A DNA stretch of 64,000 bases from Alphaproteobacteria bacterium (GTDB lineage Bacteria > Pseudomonadota > Alphaproteobacteria > Rhodobacterales > Rhodobacteraceae): assembly GCA_030426685.1 (NCBI GenBank), contig JAUHYC010000004.1, forward strand, positions 1 through 64,000. The letters run 5' to 3'. Shown here one piece after another: positions 33,533 to 43,779 of the stretch. The notes beneath the pieces are model-generated. The model saw only the letters and a list, made by a program, of their open reading frames with translations, was not told the DNA's origin and made no database searches. Position numbers and translations under genes: made by a program. Every line of letters begins with the position of its first letter. Within the stretch, counting starts at the first letter, position 1.

Positions 33533-36500
33533 TTAGCAGCAGTCGCAGCCTGCGTGATGATGGTCATGCCCACAGGCCGGGGCAGGGGCATATTCGCCGA
33601 CCTCGGCCAGCACCTGACGCAGCGCCCATAGGATCATGTCCACATCCTCGGCTTCAATCGTCAGCGGAGGGCGAATCTTCAGAATATTGTCCTTTGGCCC
33701 CTCGCTACCGATCAGAATCCGGTGATCCCGCATCCGGTTCTTGACGTAGCTGCAGATCTCGCTGCCTTCCGATCCGTCCGGGTTGATCAGTTCCACACCC
33801 AGAAACAGCCCCATCCCGCGCACATCTTCGACCTGAGGGAACTCGGCCTCGATCTGCCGTAACCCGTCAATCAGGCGGGCGCCCATGACGCGTGCGTTGT
33901 CCTGCAAACCCTCATCATCAACGATATCCAGCACCTCTTTGCCGATGCGGCAGGACAGGGTTGATCCGCCGAAGGTCGAAAAGAACTCGATCCCATTGTC
34001 GAAGCTTTGAGCGATCTCTTTGGTCGTGACCAGCACGCCCAGAGGGTGCCCGTTACCGATGGGTTTGCCCAACACTACGATATCCGGCAATGCGCCCTGA
34101 TGTTCGAATCCAAAATAGTATTCGCCCAGCCGCCCAAGGCCGGTCTGCACCTCATCTGCAATGCAAACTCCGCCTGCCGCGCGGATTTTTTCATACACAG
34201 CAGCCAGATATCCCTTGGGCGGGATGATCTGTCCTCCAACCGAGGGGAAGGTCTCGGCGATAAAACCGGCGACACCGTGGCCGCGCTCCTGCAACGCGGC
34301 AATCGCAGGATCCACAAGATCCGCGAATTTTGTCGCGCGGTCGGGATCGTCGCGCTTGAACGAACCGCGATAATCATCCGCGACCTCAACCACCTCCACC
34401 CAATCGGCCTTGCCGACCCCGCCGGGCTTGTTGAACTTGTAGGCCGAAATCGCAATCGCCGCATTTGTGTTGCCGTGATAGCCATGATCCGGTGTCACGA
34501 TGCCTTTGGCCCCGGTATGCGCTCGCGCCAGACGCAGCGCCAGTTCGTTTGCCTCGGTGCCCGAATTGACGAAGAAGCAGACCTCGAAGCGGTCGGGCAG
34601 TTTCGACAACACCTTCTCCGCAAACGCGGTCTGTGCCGGATGCAGATAGCGGGTGTTTGAGTTCATCCGCTTCAACTGATCTGCCGCAACCGCCTGAATG
34701 CGCGGATGGGCATGGCCCACATGCGGCACGTTATTGTAAGCGTCCAGATAGGGGCGGCCCCATTCATCAAACAGGTGATGCTTCCAACCACGCACCAGCA
34801 TGACCGGATCGTCATAAGTGAGGCTCAGGTTGCCCCCGAAGTGATCGCGACGCCCCTGCAGGACCACATTCTTGTCCGTCGGGCGATAGGCCACCTTGTC
34901 ATCCGGCAGGTTCAACAGGGCCGCCGGGTTGGGGCAAATGGCATTCCATAGCTCCAACTCATCGGGGTCGGCCACGCCTGGCCAGTCTGCCTGCATGCCC
35001 CCGGTCGTCAGCGCCAGTTGGAAATGTACATGCGGCGCCCAACCGCCATTCTGCGTGGCGTCCCCCAGCCGCGCGAAAGCCGCGCCCTGCGCCACCGGAT
35101 CGCCCGGATTCAACCGGTCGCAGACTTCGGGATCAAGATGGCCATAGAGCGTGTAGAACGCATCGCCCTCGGGTGTCTCATGATGCAGAATCACGACCCC
35201 GCCATAGTCCAAATGCGCGTCCCTATTCTCGACCGCTTCAACCCGACCACTCAGTGGGGCATTCAGAACCGATCCAGCTGGGGCAAACACATCCACGGCC
35301 AGATGCACCGTGCGCCGGTCCGAGGCCTTCCACGGCCCCTTGCGAAACCCTGGTTCTGCATAGATCAGGCGGGGTTCGTTATAATATCCCAGCCAGAGGC
35401 CTTTTCCGAACTCTTCACCGACGCGGGCGGCCTCCTCCGGCGGCATGTGGAACGGATTCTGCGGCCAGGTGGAATTTTCAACCGAAAGCGAGCCCATCTG
35501 TACGTCGCTCAGGTCCTGTTCGAACATCTGGGCAAATTGCCCGCGATGGCTGGTCAGGTAAGCGTTTATGCGGTCCGCCCCATCCACCACTGGCATATCA
35601 CATGCGGAGCGCAGGCGCGCTGCCATCAACGCACCATTCACAGACGCATTCTCGAGGAACCGCCACGCCGGAGCCTGACTTATGGTCACATAGGGATCAT
35701 CCGGGTTCTCTGCCGCCATCAGGGTCGAGTTCACCACGGACACTGCCAAACGCATCCGTAGCAAAGGCCAGATCAGATCCACCTCATCCGGGTGCAAACG
35801 GTTGGTGGCATGATACCCGCGCACCAGCGCCGCCAGCGCGTGTTCGGGTTTGGGATGATCCAATACCACATACGCCCCGGCAATCGCCAGCTCACAGACA
35901 CGCGGCGCGGCGCACATATCGCCCAGATCAATCAGGCCCGAGATGCGGCGTCGCTCGCCCAACTCCCCTTCAACAAGGATGTTGTAATCATTGGCATCGT
36001 TATGGATCGCCTGTTTGGGCAACTGATCGAGCCGGCTGCGGAGTGAATCAAACGCCGCCACCACGTTCTGCAAAATCGCGCGCTGGGCGGGATCAGCGAT
36101 CACCTCCAACCGGTCGGAAATCCAGCCCGCCTGTGTCAGATCCCATTTGAAATGATCCCGGTGCAGCCTGGCATGCGCAAACCCCTCCAGCGCACGATCC
36201 GTCGCTCCCAGCACGCGACCCAGCTTGAGGATCAGATCCTCGCTTTTTGGGGCGCTGCGGGCATAACATTCGCCCGGCAATCGTTCCAGTAGCCACACTT
36301 GGCGCAACGCACCCTGCTGGTCCGTGATCTCAGGCAACAATCCACCCGTCAGATCGGGAATGACTTTGGGAAACGGTAGGCCGGGTGCGGCCGCAGAGAT
36401 ATGCGCCAGTGCCTTGATCTGCAAATCGACCAATTCAGCCTCGCACCCTGCGCGCATGACCTTCAGCACATAGTCCTGCCCATTGGTGGCACGAGCCAGG

Positions 36501-36598
36501 AAATTGAGGTCATATTCCCCATCCAATCGCGTCAATCCCGCATCCAACCCCCAATGCTGGTGCAGAACTTCGGCCCAATATTTGCTCAGATCACTCAT
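33533..36598 (-). CDS. kinase-like / M23 / class III aminotransferase triple fusion
   Basis: 1021 residues from the ATG at 36598. About residues 1-330 are an aminoglycoside-phosphotransferase-like kinase with the Brenner motif HNDANDYN and a metal site DLGD. About 400-570 are an M23 (LytM) peptidase-like domain with zinc ligands HxxxD (HLAVD) and HVHF. About 590-1010 are a class III PLP aminotransferase with the Schiff-base Lys in LGKPIGNGHPLG. The C-terminal domain resembles the AGXT2L/ethanolamine-phosphate phospho-lyase branch. The kinase could phosphorylate an amino alcohol or hydroxylysine that the PLP domain then eliminates. There is no signal peptide, so a cytosolic M23 domain cannot act on peptidoglycan in the usual way. 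The tail GHDHHHAGCDCC looks metal-binding. Confidence 0.87.
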   Translation of the reverse strand: MSDLSKYWAEVLHQHWGLDAGLTRLDGEYDLNFLARATNGQDYVLKVMRAGCEAELVDLQIKALAHISAAAPGLPFPKVIPDLTGGLLPEITDQQGALRQVWLLERLPGECYARSAPKSEDLILKLGRVLGATDRALEGFAHARLHRDHFKWDLTQAGWISDRLEVIADPAQRAILQNVVAAFDSLRSRLDQLPKQAIHNDANDYNILVEGELGERRRISGLIDLGDMCAAPRVCELAIAGAYVVLDHPKPEHALAALVRGYHATNRLHPDEVDLIWPLLRMRLAVSVVNSTLMAAENPDDPYVTISQAPAWRFLENASVNGALMAARLRSACDMPVVDGADRINAYLTSHRGQFAQMFEQDLSDVQMGSLSVENSTWPQNPFHMPPEEAARVGEEFGKGLWLGYYNEPRLIYAEPGFRKGPWKASDRRTVHLAVDVFAPAGSVLNAPLSGRVEAVENRDAHLDYGGVVILHHETPEGDAFYTLYGHLDPEVCDRLNPGDPVAQGAAFARLGDATQNGGWAPHVHFQLALTTGGMQADWPGVADPDELELWNAICPNPAALLNLPDDKVAYRPTDKNVVLQGRRDHFGGNLSLTYDDPVMLVRGWKHHLFDEWGRPYLDAYNNVPHVGHAHPRIQAVAADQLKRMNSNTRYLHPAQTAFAEKVLSKLPDRFEVCFFVNSGTEANELALRLARAHTGAKGIVTPDHGYHGNTNAAIAISAYKFNKPGGVGKADWVEVVEVADDYRGSFKRDDPDRATKFADLVDPAIAALQERGHGVAGFIAETFPSVGGQIIPPKGYLAAVYEKIRAAGGVCIADEVQTGLGRLGEYYFGFEHQGALPDIVVLGKPIGNGHPLGVLVTTKEIAQSFDNGIEFFSTFGGSTLSCRIGKEVLDIVDDEGLQDNARVMGARLIDGLRQIEAEFPQVEDVRGMGLFLGVELINPDGSEGSEICSYVKNRMRDHRILIGSEGPKDNILKIRPPLTIEAEDVDMILWALRQVLAEVGEYAPAPACGHDHHHAGCDCC

Positions 36599-36663
36599 GC
36601 GACGCCCCGTGCTTCTTCCCAAAGGGGATCTTCTTCATCTGGCCAAAAATATCTTCGGGGGGA

Positions 36664-36702
36664 ATCGCGCCCTTGGGCGCGATGGGGGGCAGACAGCCCC
36701 CC
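36664..36702 (-). terminator. tandem hairpins, likely terminator
   Basis: ATCGCGCCC/GGGCGCGAT (36664-36672, 36675-36683) and GGGGGGC/GCCCCCC (36684-36690, 36696-36702) lie just after the HIBADH-family gene in its reading direction. They are followed on the minus strand by the T-rich GATATTTTTGG. Confidence 0.65.
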
Positions 36703-36708
36703 TTGCCA

Positions 36709-37581
36709 TCACCCCAACGCGCGCAACCGCTTGATCAGCGAGGACGTATCCCACCGTCCCCCGCCGAGCTTTTGCACATCTTTGTAGAACTGATCTACCA
36801 GCGCGGTCACCGGCAGGGATGCCCCGGTTTCATTTGCCGTATCCAGACAAATCCCCAAGTCCTTGCGCATCCAGTCTACGGCGAAGCCATGTTCGAAATG
36901 ATCATCCAGCATCGTCTCATACCGGTTCGCCATTTGCCAGCTGCCCGCAGCGCCCTGGCTGATCACCTCGACCACCGCGCGACCATCCAGACCCGCTTTT
37001 TCGGCGAAATGCAGTGCCTCGCTTAGCCCCTGCACCAGTCCCGCAATCGCGATCTGGTTGCACATCTTTGTCATCTGACCCGCGCCGCTACCGCCGATGC
37101 GGCGGCAAATCTTCGAGTAGACCTGCATCACAGGCGCTGCGCTGTCATACGCATCCGCGTCACCGCCGCACATGATTGACAGCACTCCGTTTTCGGCCCC
37201 CGCCTGACCACCAGAGATCGGGGCGTCCACGAAGGCGATGCCTTGGGTTTTCCCGGCCTCATAGAGCTCACGGGTCACTTTGGCCGAGACGGTGGTGTGG
37301 TCCACAAGGACCGTGCCCTCCGCCATACCGCGAAACGCACCATCATCACCGATGCAGACCATGCGCAGATCGTCGTCATTGCCGACACAGGCCATTACAA
37401 AAGCCGCACTTTCAGCCGCTTCGCGCGGGGTTGCAGCCATGGCGCCGCCGTGTTCGGCTACCCAGGCCTGCGCCTTGCTTGCGGTACGGTTGTAGACGGT
37501 GACCTCATGCCCCGCAGCTTGCAGGTGCCCCGCCATCGGATAGCCCATGACGCCAAGGCCAAGGAATGCAACTTTTGCCAT
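36709..37581 (-). CDS. 3-hydroxyisobutyrate dehydrogenase-family NAD(P) oxidoreductase
   Basis: 290 residues. Beta-hydroxyacid dehydrogenase signatures: N-terminal GLGVMGYPMAGHL cofactor loop, substrate-binding DAPISGGQAGAENG, and the catalytic Lys in GAGQMTKMCNQ. YNRT after beta-2 favours NADP. It might act on tartronate semialdehyde/glycerate, 3-hydroxyisobutyrate or similar. No neighbouring gene fixes the substrate. It is probably monocistronic: it has tandem hairpins behind it and about 90 bases to the cueR gene in front. Confidence 0.85.
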   Translation of the reverse strand: MAKVAFLGLGVMGYPMAGHLQAAGHEVTVYNRTASKAQAWVAEHGGAMAATPREAAESAAFVMACVGNDDDLRMVCIGDDGAFRGMAEGTVLVDHTTVSAKVTRELYEAGKTQGIAFVDAPISGGQAGAENGVLSIMCGGDADAYDSAAPVMQVYSKICRRIGGSGAGQMTKMCNQIAIAGLVQGLSEALHFAEKAGLDGRAVVEVISQGAAGSWQMANRYETMLDDHFEHGFAVDWMRKDLGICLDTANETGASLPVTALVDQFYKDVQKLGGGRWDTSSLIKRLRALG

Positions 37582-37671
37582 TTTGTGATCCCCTCCGCTG
37601 TCCGACGATACGCGTTCGCCGAAATGTTCAGCGAAGACAAATCAAAGCTGAACCCAAAGGGCAACCCCGTG

Positions 37672-38061
37672 TTACGCCTTACTGCCCAGGTCTTTCAGGA
37701 TCGGGCAGTCCGGGCGATCATCTCCGGCGCAGGCATCGACCAGATGACTCAGCGTGTCACGCATCCCCCTGAGGTCCGAGATCTTGGCATCGATCTGCGC
37801 CAGGTGATCCCGCGCCACGCGCTTTACATCGGCGCTGGCGCGGCTTTCGTCCTCATATAGCGCCAACAATGTCCGGCAATCATCTATGGTAAATCCCAGA
37901 GCACGGGCACGGCCCAGAAAATTCAACTTGTGAATGTCCTGATCGCGAAACCGGCGATACCCGTTGTCGTCCCGCAGCGGGGTGATCAGGTTGATATCCT
38001 CATAGTAGCGTATGGTTTTGGCCGGCAGGCCGGTGTGGGTCGAGACCTCTCCGATATTCAT
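37672..38061 (-). CDS. cueR: Cu(I)-responsive MerR-family regulator CueR
   Basis: 129 residues. MerR helix-turn-helix at the N-terminus ([21 protein letters not shown]), dimerisation helix, and the metal loop CAGDDRPDC with cysteines 111 and 119, the two-Cys pattern of copper/silver sensors. It activates the copA promoter by unwinding an over-long spacer. It is translated from the copA transcript (ATGA overlap at 38058-38061), so it amplifies its own synthesis under copper. Confidence 0.93.
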   Translation of the reverse strand: MNIGEVSTHTGLPAKTIRYYEDINLITPLRDDNGYRRFRDQDIHKLNFLGRARALGFTIDDCRTLLALYEDESRASADVKRVARDHLAQIDAKISDLRGMRDTLSHLVDACAGDDRPDCPILKDLGSKA

Positions 38062-40532
38062 GCGGCAACCTCCCTTTGCGTGGAATCGCCTTGTGTTTCG
38101 GGCAGGCTTGTCCGCACCCGCCGCAGACGCAGCGCATTCGACACCACAAAGACGCTGGACAAGGCCATCGCTCCGGCGGCCAGCGCCGGTGACAGCAGGT
38201 GGCCACCAAACGGGTACAGCACCCCGGCGGCAACCGGGATCAGCAGCGTGTTGTAGCCAAAGGCCCAGCCGAGGTTCTGCCGGATGTTGCGCATTGTCCG
38301 GCGGCTGATCTCGACAGCGTTCGCCACACCGCGCAGATCACCGGACATCAACACCACGTCGGCGGTTTCGATCGCCACATCGGTGCCGGTGCCGATCGCC
38401 ACGCCAATATCTGCTGTCGCCAGAGCGGGCGCATCGTTGATCCCGTCGCCGACAAAGGCGAGGGTTCCGAACTGCTGCTGCAACGCGGTGATCGCGGCGA
38501 CCTTTCCATCGGGCAACACTTCGGCTGTGACATGGTCGATGCCCAGACGATCGGCCAGAGCCTGCGCCGTCTGCGCATTGTCTCCGGTGACCATCGCCAG
38601 TGTCACTCCCATCTCATGCAACCGGGCCAAGGCCTCGGGTGTGCCCGGCTTGACCGGGTCGGACACCGCAAGCGTCGCCGCGGCCTGCCCGTCGATGGCG
38701 ACATAGATCGGCGTGGCTCCCTCGGCGGCGCGCTTTTGTGCCTCTGGGCGCAGCCTGCTGATATCGATACGATTCTGTTCCATCAACCGGTCCGCACCGA
38801 CCAGAACATCGCGCCCTTCAATCCGGGCGTGCAGGCCAAGGCCGGTCAGAGACTGGAATTCTTCCACCTCTGGCAGCACGTCCGGCCCGGCGCGGGTGAT
38901 TGCCGTGGCGATCGGATGTTCCGAACGGGATTCGGCAGCGGCGGAGAGGCGCAGAACCTCGGTGCGATCAAAGCCGTTGGTGGTGATGACCTCCGCCAGC
39001 TCGGGGCGGCCAAGCGTCAGCGTGCCGGTCTTGTCCAGCGCGATCACCCGGGCCTGCTGCAGCTGCTGCAGGGCATCGCCCTTGCGGAACAGCACACCCA
39101 ACTCGGCCGCGCGCCCCGTGCCCACCATGATCGAGGTCGGTGTGGCCAGACCCATCGCGCAAGGGCAGGCGATGATCAGCACGGACACACCGGCCACCAG
39201 CGCCAGCGGCAAAGCCGGTTCTGGTCCAAGGATCAGCCACGCAGCCACCGTCAGCAGGGCCACCCCCATGACGGCGGGAACAAAATAATAGGTGATCCGG
39301 TCAACCAGCCCCTGAATCGGCAGCTTCGCCCCCTGCGCCTGTTCGACCATCCCAATCACCTGCGCCAGTACAGTGTCGGCACCGACATGCGTCGCCCGGA
39401 TCCGCAGCGCGCCAGTCCCGTTAACCGTGCCGCCGACCACCGGGTCACCGGAGGCCTTGCCAACCGGCACCGGTTCGCCGGTGATCATGCTTTCATCAAT
39501 ATAAGAGCTTCCGTCCAGTACATCGCCATCCACCGGCATCCGCTCCCCGGGTCGGATTTGCACGATATCTCCGACGATGATCTCTGCAATGGGGCGCTCG
39601 ACCAGCGTGCCATCCCGCTCGACCCGAGCGGTTTTGGGCTGCAGCCCGACCAGCTTGCGGATCGCTGCCCCGGTGCGCCCCTTGGCGCGGGCTTCCAGCA
39701 GCCGGCCCAGCAGGATCAGCACGACAATGACCGCCGCAGCCTCAAAATAGACATTTGCGGTGCCTCGCGGCAGCACCTGTGGCGCGAATGTTGCCAGAAC
39801 CGAATACAGATAGGCCGCCCCGGTCCCCAGCGCGACCAGCGCATTCATATCGGGCGCACCCCGCAGCAATGACGGAATACCCTTGGCATAAAAAACCCGC
39901 CCGGGCCCGATTAACAGAACTGAAGTCAGGGCAAACTGGATCAAATGGCTCACCTGCGTTCCGATCGTGACCTGTATCCAATGGTGGAAGGCGGGGATCA
40001 TATGCCCGCCCATTTCCAGCACAAAGACCGGCAGGGCCAGCGCCGCCGCAATCAGCGTTGTGCGCCGCAGCGTCAGCAGTTCTTCGGCTTTGCTGTCCAC
40101 CGCCCCGGTACTCTGTCCCGCGGGCCGTGCAGGGTACCCCGTATCGGTTGCGATCTGGGCCAGAGCCACCGGATCGGTTGCGCCATCCGCATAAGTGATC
40201 GTTGCGCTGCCCGTGGCAAGGTTGACCGAGGCCTCAGCTACGCCGGGGACCGCACGTAAGGACCGCTCGATCCGTGATACGCACGAGGCGCAGCTCATCC
40301 CTTCGATGCTCAAACGCGTCTGCTGCATCTCTGCCGGATACCCAGCCGTATCAAGCGCATCCAATATTCCTGAGAGCACGCCGTCATGGCTGACATCTGC
40401 GGTGCCGGTTGCAAAATTGACCGAGGCGTCATTGACGCCGGGCACGGTGCTCAGCGCAGCCTCGACCCGGCCAACGCAGGAAGCGCAGCCCATGCCCGTG
40501 ATTTTTATCTGAGTATGCAGTGAATCAGCCAT
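38058..40532 (-). CDS. copA: copper-exporting P1B-type ATPase CopA
   Basis: 824 residues. Two N-terminal heavy-metal domains with GMGCASC and GMSCASC, eight membrane helices, the transport motif CPC ([12 protein letters not shown]), actuator TGE (MITGEPVPV), phosphorylation site DKTGTLT and hinge [10 protein letters not shown]. It pumps Cu(I) from the cytosol to the periplasm. It is first in a two-gene operon with cueR, preceded by a clear CueR-type promoter. There is nothing unusual in length or motifs. Confidence 0.96.
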   Translation of the reverse strand: MADSLHTQIKITGMGCASCVGRVEAALSTVPGVNDASVNFATGTADVSHDGVLSGILDALDTAGYPAEMQQTRLSIEGMSCASCVSRIERSLRAVPGVAEASVNLATGSATITYADGATDPVALAQIATDTGYPARPAGQSTGAVDSKAEELLTLRRTTLIAAALALPVFVLEMGGHMIPAFHHWIQVTIGTQVSHLIQFALTSVLLIGPGRVFYAKGIPSLLRGAPDMNALVALGTGAAYLYSVLATFAPQVLPRGTANVYFEAAAVIVVLILLGRLLEARAKGRTGAAIRKLVGLQPKTARVERDGTLVERPIAEIIVGDIVQIRPGERMPVDGDVLDGSSYIDESMITGEPVPVGKASGDPVVGGTVNGTGALRIRATHVGADTVLAQVIGMVEQAQGAKLPIQGLVDRITYYFVPAVMGVALLTVAAWLILGPEPALPLALVAGVSVLIIACPCAMGLATPTSIMVGTGRAAELGVLFRKGDALQQLQQARVIALDKTGTLTLGRPELAEVITTNGFDRTEVLRLSAAAESRSEHPIATAITRAGPDVLPEVEEFQSLTGLGLHARIEGRDVLVGADRLMEQNRIDISRLRPEAQKRAAEGATPIYVAIDGQAAATLAVSDPVKPGTPEALARLHEMGVTLAMVTGDNAQTAQALADRLGIDHVTAEVLPDGKVAAITALQQQFGTLAFVGDGINDAPALATADIGVAIGTGTDVAIETADVVLMSGDLRGVANAVEISRRTMRNIRQNLGWAFGYNTLLIPVAAGVLYPFGGHLLSPALAAGAMALSSVFVVSNALRLRRVRTSLPETQGDSTQREVAA

Positions 40533-40564
40533 CTGTGCCGTCCTGACAGTGAATCTCGCCCCTC

Positions 40565-40594
40565 ACATAAGGGTTCCAGTGACAGGAAGGTCAA
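40565..40594 (-). promoter_or_regulatory. CueR-dependent copA promoter
   Basis: On the minus strand, TTGACC (-35; plus 40589-40594) and TTATGT (-10; plus 40565-40570) are separated by 18 bases. Between them is the dyad CCTTCC-N7-GGAACC, the layout of MerR-family copper promoters. It lies 33 bases before the copA start. Confidence 0.8.
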
Positions 40595-40755
40595 GACTGG
40601 ATTGGTCATTTCCTTGATCCGCGTCCGATTGGCACAGATTTTGTCGCGTCGAAAAAACGTTGCGTTGCGTACCATCCGGACGCCACGTCATGCGGATTGG
40701 AAGGAATCACGCCCGCGGATAGCTTTGGGCAAACACTTGATCTGGAGAGCTTTTG

Positions 40756-41913
40756 ATGTCGCTTTTTACCAGCACTGCCGCCTGGGTTACCGACGAACAC
40801 CGGATGTTTGCCGAAATGGCGGGTCGGTTCATGGATGACGCTCTGGTGCCCAATACCGAAAAATGGGTCGAGAATGGCGTTGTTGACCGCGAATTCTGGC
40901 TGCAAGCCGGGCAGACAGGCCTGATGGCGGGCTCTATCGCTGAAGAGTATGGCGGCGTCGGCGGTGGCATGGGGTTCGATGCTGTAACGCTGTACGAGCA
41001 GTCCTGCCGTGGCGATGCGGGCTGGGGCTATGGCATTCAGTCGATCGTGACCCACTATATCAACGCCTATGGCAGCGAAGACCAGAAACGGAAATGGCTG
41101 CCGAAACTTGCCTCGGGTGAGATGATTGGTGCACTGGCCATGACCGAGCCGGGCACCGGGTCGGATGTGCAGGCGGTCAAGACCACGGCCGAAAAGGATG
41201 GCAATTCCTACCGGATGAACGGGTCAAAGATCTTCATCACCAACGGACAATCCGCCGATCTGGTCATCGTAGCCGCCAAAACCGACAAGTCTCTGGGCGC
41301 GAAAGGTGTGTCGCTGATCGCGGTTGAAACCGAAGGGTCCGAGGGGTTTCGGCGCGGCCGTAATCTCAAGAAGCTTGGCATGAAGGGCAATGACACGGCC
41401 GAGCTGTTTTTTGAGGACGTCAAGGTGCCGATGACCAACCTGCTTGGCCCAGAGGAGGGGCAGGGGTTCTATCAGTTGATGAAGCAACTGCCGTGGGAGC
41501 GTCTGACTATCGGGATCATGGCGCTGGGCGCGATCGATTTCGCCATCGCCGAGACAGTGAAATACGTGCAGGAGCGCAAGGCCTTCGGCCAGCGCGTGAT
41601 GGATTTTCAGAACACCCGTTTCAAGCTGGCCGAGTGCAAGACCAAAGCCGAGGTGCTGCGCAGTTTCCTCAATGATTGCATCGGCAAGCTGGAGGTCGGT
41701 GAGCTGGACGCGGCCACGGCATCGATGGTGAAATACTGGGGCTCGGAGGTGCAGAACGAGATCATGCACGATTGCCTGCAACTTTTTGGCGGCTACGGGT
41801 TCATGATGGAATACCCGATTGCCCGCCTCTATGCGGATGCGCGGGTGCAGATGATCTATGGCGGCACCAATGAGGTGATGAAAGAGCTCATCGCCCGTTC
41901 GCTGGACGTCTGA
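40756..41913 (+). CDS. acyl-CoA dehydrogenase
   Basis: 385 residues from ATG 40756 (GGAG at 40744-40747). A FAD-dependent alpha,beta-dehydrogenase of the standard length. Signatures: AMTEPGTGSDVQAVKTT, the FAD-contact region KIFITNGQSADL, QLFGGYGFM, and the C-terminal YGGTNEVMKELIAR containing the family's catalytic Glu region. Substrate chain type is not clear; the sequence resembles the long- or branched-chain-like members without electron-transfer partners nearby. It is monocistronic, followed by large inverted repeats. Confidence 0.9.
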   Translation: MSLFTSTAAWVTDEHRMFAEMAGRFMDDALVPNTEKWVENGVVDREFWLQAGQTGLMAGSIAEEYGGVGGGMGFDAVTLYEQSCRGDAGWGYGIQSIVTHYINAYGSEDQKRKWLPKLASGEMIGALAMTEPGTGSDVQAVKTTAEKDGNSYRMNGSKIFITNGQSADLVIVAAKTDKSLGAKGVSLIAVETEGSEGFRRGRNLKKLGMKGNDTAELFFEDVKVPMTNLLGPEEGQGFYQLMKQLPWERLTIGIMALGAIDFAIAETVKYVQERKAFGQRVMDFQNTRFKLAECKTKAEVLRSFLNDCIGKLEVGELDAATASMVKYWGSEVQNEIMHDCLQLFGGYGFMMEYPIARLYADARVQMIYGGTNEVMKELIARSLDV

Positions 41914-41937
41914 GGCGAAACGCTCCCGCCCGTCGTC

Positions 41938-42008
41938 GACATTCCTTGCGGAATGTCTCCTCCCGTTGGGCCAGGCAGGCGCGGGCGCAGCCCGCGCCTG
42001 CCTGGCCC
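41938..42008. repeat. two-hairpin intergenic element with 19-bp perfect arms
   Basis: First hairpin: GACATTCC (41938-41945) with GGAATGTC (41950-41957). Second: GGGCCAGGCAGGCGCGGGC (41968-41986) with its perfect complement (41990-42008) around GCA. The second stem is far longer than needed for termination and has no T-tract, so it may be a mobile or REP-like intergenic element. It can also protect or end the acyl-CoA dehydrogenase mRNA. Confidence 0.7.
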
Positions 42009-42120
42009 CCCTGCCGCCCGCAGGACGCAAGGCCGAAGGCCGCGCAGACTTTGGCGTTGAAGACGCCCGTCCTGCCTGCGATGATGAAAATGAGAAGATC
42101 CGCGCGAGAGAAAATCCACC

Positions 42121-42873
42121 ATGGCTGCATCGAACAAAGATCGCATTTCTGCCTTGCTCAAAAGCATTGAGACAGGCGATCCGGGCCCAATATCGGTGGT
42201 GAACGAAGACCGGTACATCCAGCACAATCCACAGACTCATGAAGGCAGTGAAGGGCTGGCTGCGTTGTTCAAACGACTGTCCGAGACCTCTCCGCGCGTG
42301 AACATCGTGCGTGCATTTGAGGACGGCGCGTTTGTCTTTGCCCACACGGAATATGATTTCTCGCGCCGAAATATCGGGTTTGAAGTATTCCGTTTCGAAG
42401 ATGGTCAGGCCATCGAGCATTGGGACAATATTCAGATGCGGCAAGGGCCGAATAGCTCGGGCCACAGTATGGTGGACGGAACTACGGAAATCCGGGATCG
42501 CGAGAAAACTGAGGAGAACAGGGGCTTTGTCCGCTCTTTTGTCGAGACGGCTCTGATTGCCCGGGATTTGAGTCAGCTCGATGCGTGTATTGATGCAGCT
42601 GCCTTTGTCGAACACAATCCCCGCCTGTCCGATGATTTGACGGTTCTGCGCTCTGAGCTATCGAATGGTGATGCGGTGAACTACCAGCGCATCCACCGGG
42701 TTTTGGCCGAGGGTAACTTTGTTCTGACCGTATGCGAGGGCGAGTTCCGGGGTGATCAAAGCGCATTTTATGATCTGTTCCGCGTGGCCGGTGGCAAGAT
42801 TGTCGAGCACTGGGACACGGTTGAGGCCATCGCGCCGCGTAGCGCTTGGAAAAACGACAACGGCAAGTTCTGA
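42121..42873 (+). CDS. tandem SnoaL/NTF2-like protein
   Basis: 250 residues built of two NTF2-like repeats, about 1-115 and 135-245. The repeats correspond clearly: YIQHNPQTHEG and FVEHNPRLSDD, then FEVFRFEDGQAIEHWDN and YDLFRVAGGKIVEHWDT. Each carries the His and Glu/Trp of the SnoaL pocket. Single-domain relatives are polyketide cyclases, lactone-type isomerases or simple binding proteins; two fused copies would form a pseudo-dimer. A convergent LysR gene ends 6 bases downstream. Function unknown. Confidence 0.75.
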   Translation: MAASNKDRISALLKSIETGDPGPISVVNEDRYIQHNPQTHEGSEGLAALFKRLSETSPRVNIVRAFEDGAFVFAHTEYDFSRRNIGFEVFRFEDGQAIEHWDNIQMRQGPNSSGHSMVDGTTEIRDREKTEENRGFVRSFVETALIARDLSQLDACIDAAAFVEHNPRLSDDLTVLRSELSNGDAVNYQRIHRVLAEGNFVLTVCEGEFRGDQSAFYDLFRVAGGKIVEHWDTVEAIAPRSAWKNDNGKF

Positions 42874-42879
42874 CGCCGC

Positions 42880-43779
42880 CTAGCGGTTCGTGTTCTTCGG
42901 CAATTGCCCCTCAAGCCAGTCTTTGAATGACCGTAGCGGCTCGGGCATCGCGCGATCATTGGGCCAGACCAGATAATAATCCCCCAGGCTGACATGCGGT
43001 CCGGGCCAGGCCGGAACAAGCCGTCCGGCGCGCAAATCATCCTGTACCAGATAGGAGGGCAGCAGCCCCACTCCCAACCCGTGGATTGTGGCCTGTATCA
43101 TGGTCGAAAACTGGTCGAACAGCATCCCCCGCAACCCTGAAACGGCCTGCCCCTGGATCTCGAACCATCGTTCCCATGCGTCGGGCCGGGAATCCAGATG
43201 CAACAATGGCGCCGCGCGCAAAGCGCCGAGCGTGTCAAAACCGGTGGCGCCCGGTGACGGAGCACAGACCGGCAGGACCTCCTCGCGCATCAGCGGCATG
43301 TAATGAACACCGCTCCAGTCGCGGCGCCCGAAATGGATGGCAGCGTCGAAAGGCTGGGTGGCAAAATCGAACGGATTCAGCCTTGTGCCCAGATTGACTG
43401 TGACTTCGGGGTGGCGGCGGGCAAAATCCCGCAAGCGCGGCGCCAACCAATGCATCCCGAACGCTGGCAGGATTGACAGATTCAGGGATCCGCCGGCCGG
43501 GTTTGCCTTGAGTTTCAGAGCGGCCTGCGCCAAATCCTGAAGCGATACCCTTGCGGTTTGCACATAGTCTTTTGCCGCTGGTGTCAGGTGCAGGCGCATC
43601 TGGCTGCGTTCGATCAGCTGGACGCCCAACTGATCCTCCACTGTCTTCAACTGACGGCTGATTGCGCTTTGAGTCAAGGACAGCTCCTCGGCGGCAGCTG
43701 AGGCGCTTCCCAACCGATCCACTGCTTCGAGCGCCAACAGAGACGATATAGAGGGCAGAAACCGGCGCGGCGCAATCAT
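42880..43779 (-). CDS. LysR-family transcriptional regulator (GcvA-like)
   Basis: 299 residues from the ATG at 43779; the open frame continues upstream through the divergent gap but without similarity. Residues 5-65 are a winged helix-turn-helix (ALEAVDRLGSASAAAEELSLTQSAISRQL). The effector domain begins with LNLSILPAFGMHWLAPRL as in GcvA/AmpR-type members. It is divergent from the 2-oxoacid dehydrogenase E1 fusion, with about 220 bases between, so it is the probable regulator of that operon. Confidence 0.88.
   Translation of the reverse strand: MIAPRRFLPSISSLLALEAVDRLGSASAAAEELSLTQSAISRQLKTVEDQLGVQLIERSQMRLHLTPAAKDYVQTARVSLQDLAQAALKLKANPAGGSLNLSILPAFGMHWLAPRLRDFARRHPEVTVNLGTRLNPFDFATQPFDAAIHFGRRDWSGVHYMPLMREEVLPVCAPSPGATGFDTLGALRAAPLLHLDSRPDAWERWFEIQGQAVSGLRGMLFDQFSTMIQATIHGLGVGLLPSYLVQDDLRAGRLVPAWPGPHVSLGDYYLVWPNDRAMPEPLRSFKDWLEGQLPKNTNR

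Noticed and set aside
33533..36598. Secreted peptidoglycan hydrolase
   Set aside because: An M23 domain is present, but it is internal, without any signal peptide and flanked by two cytosolic enzyme domains.
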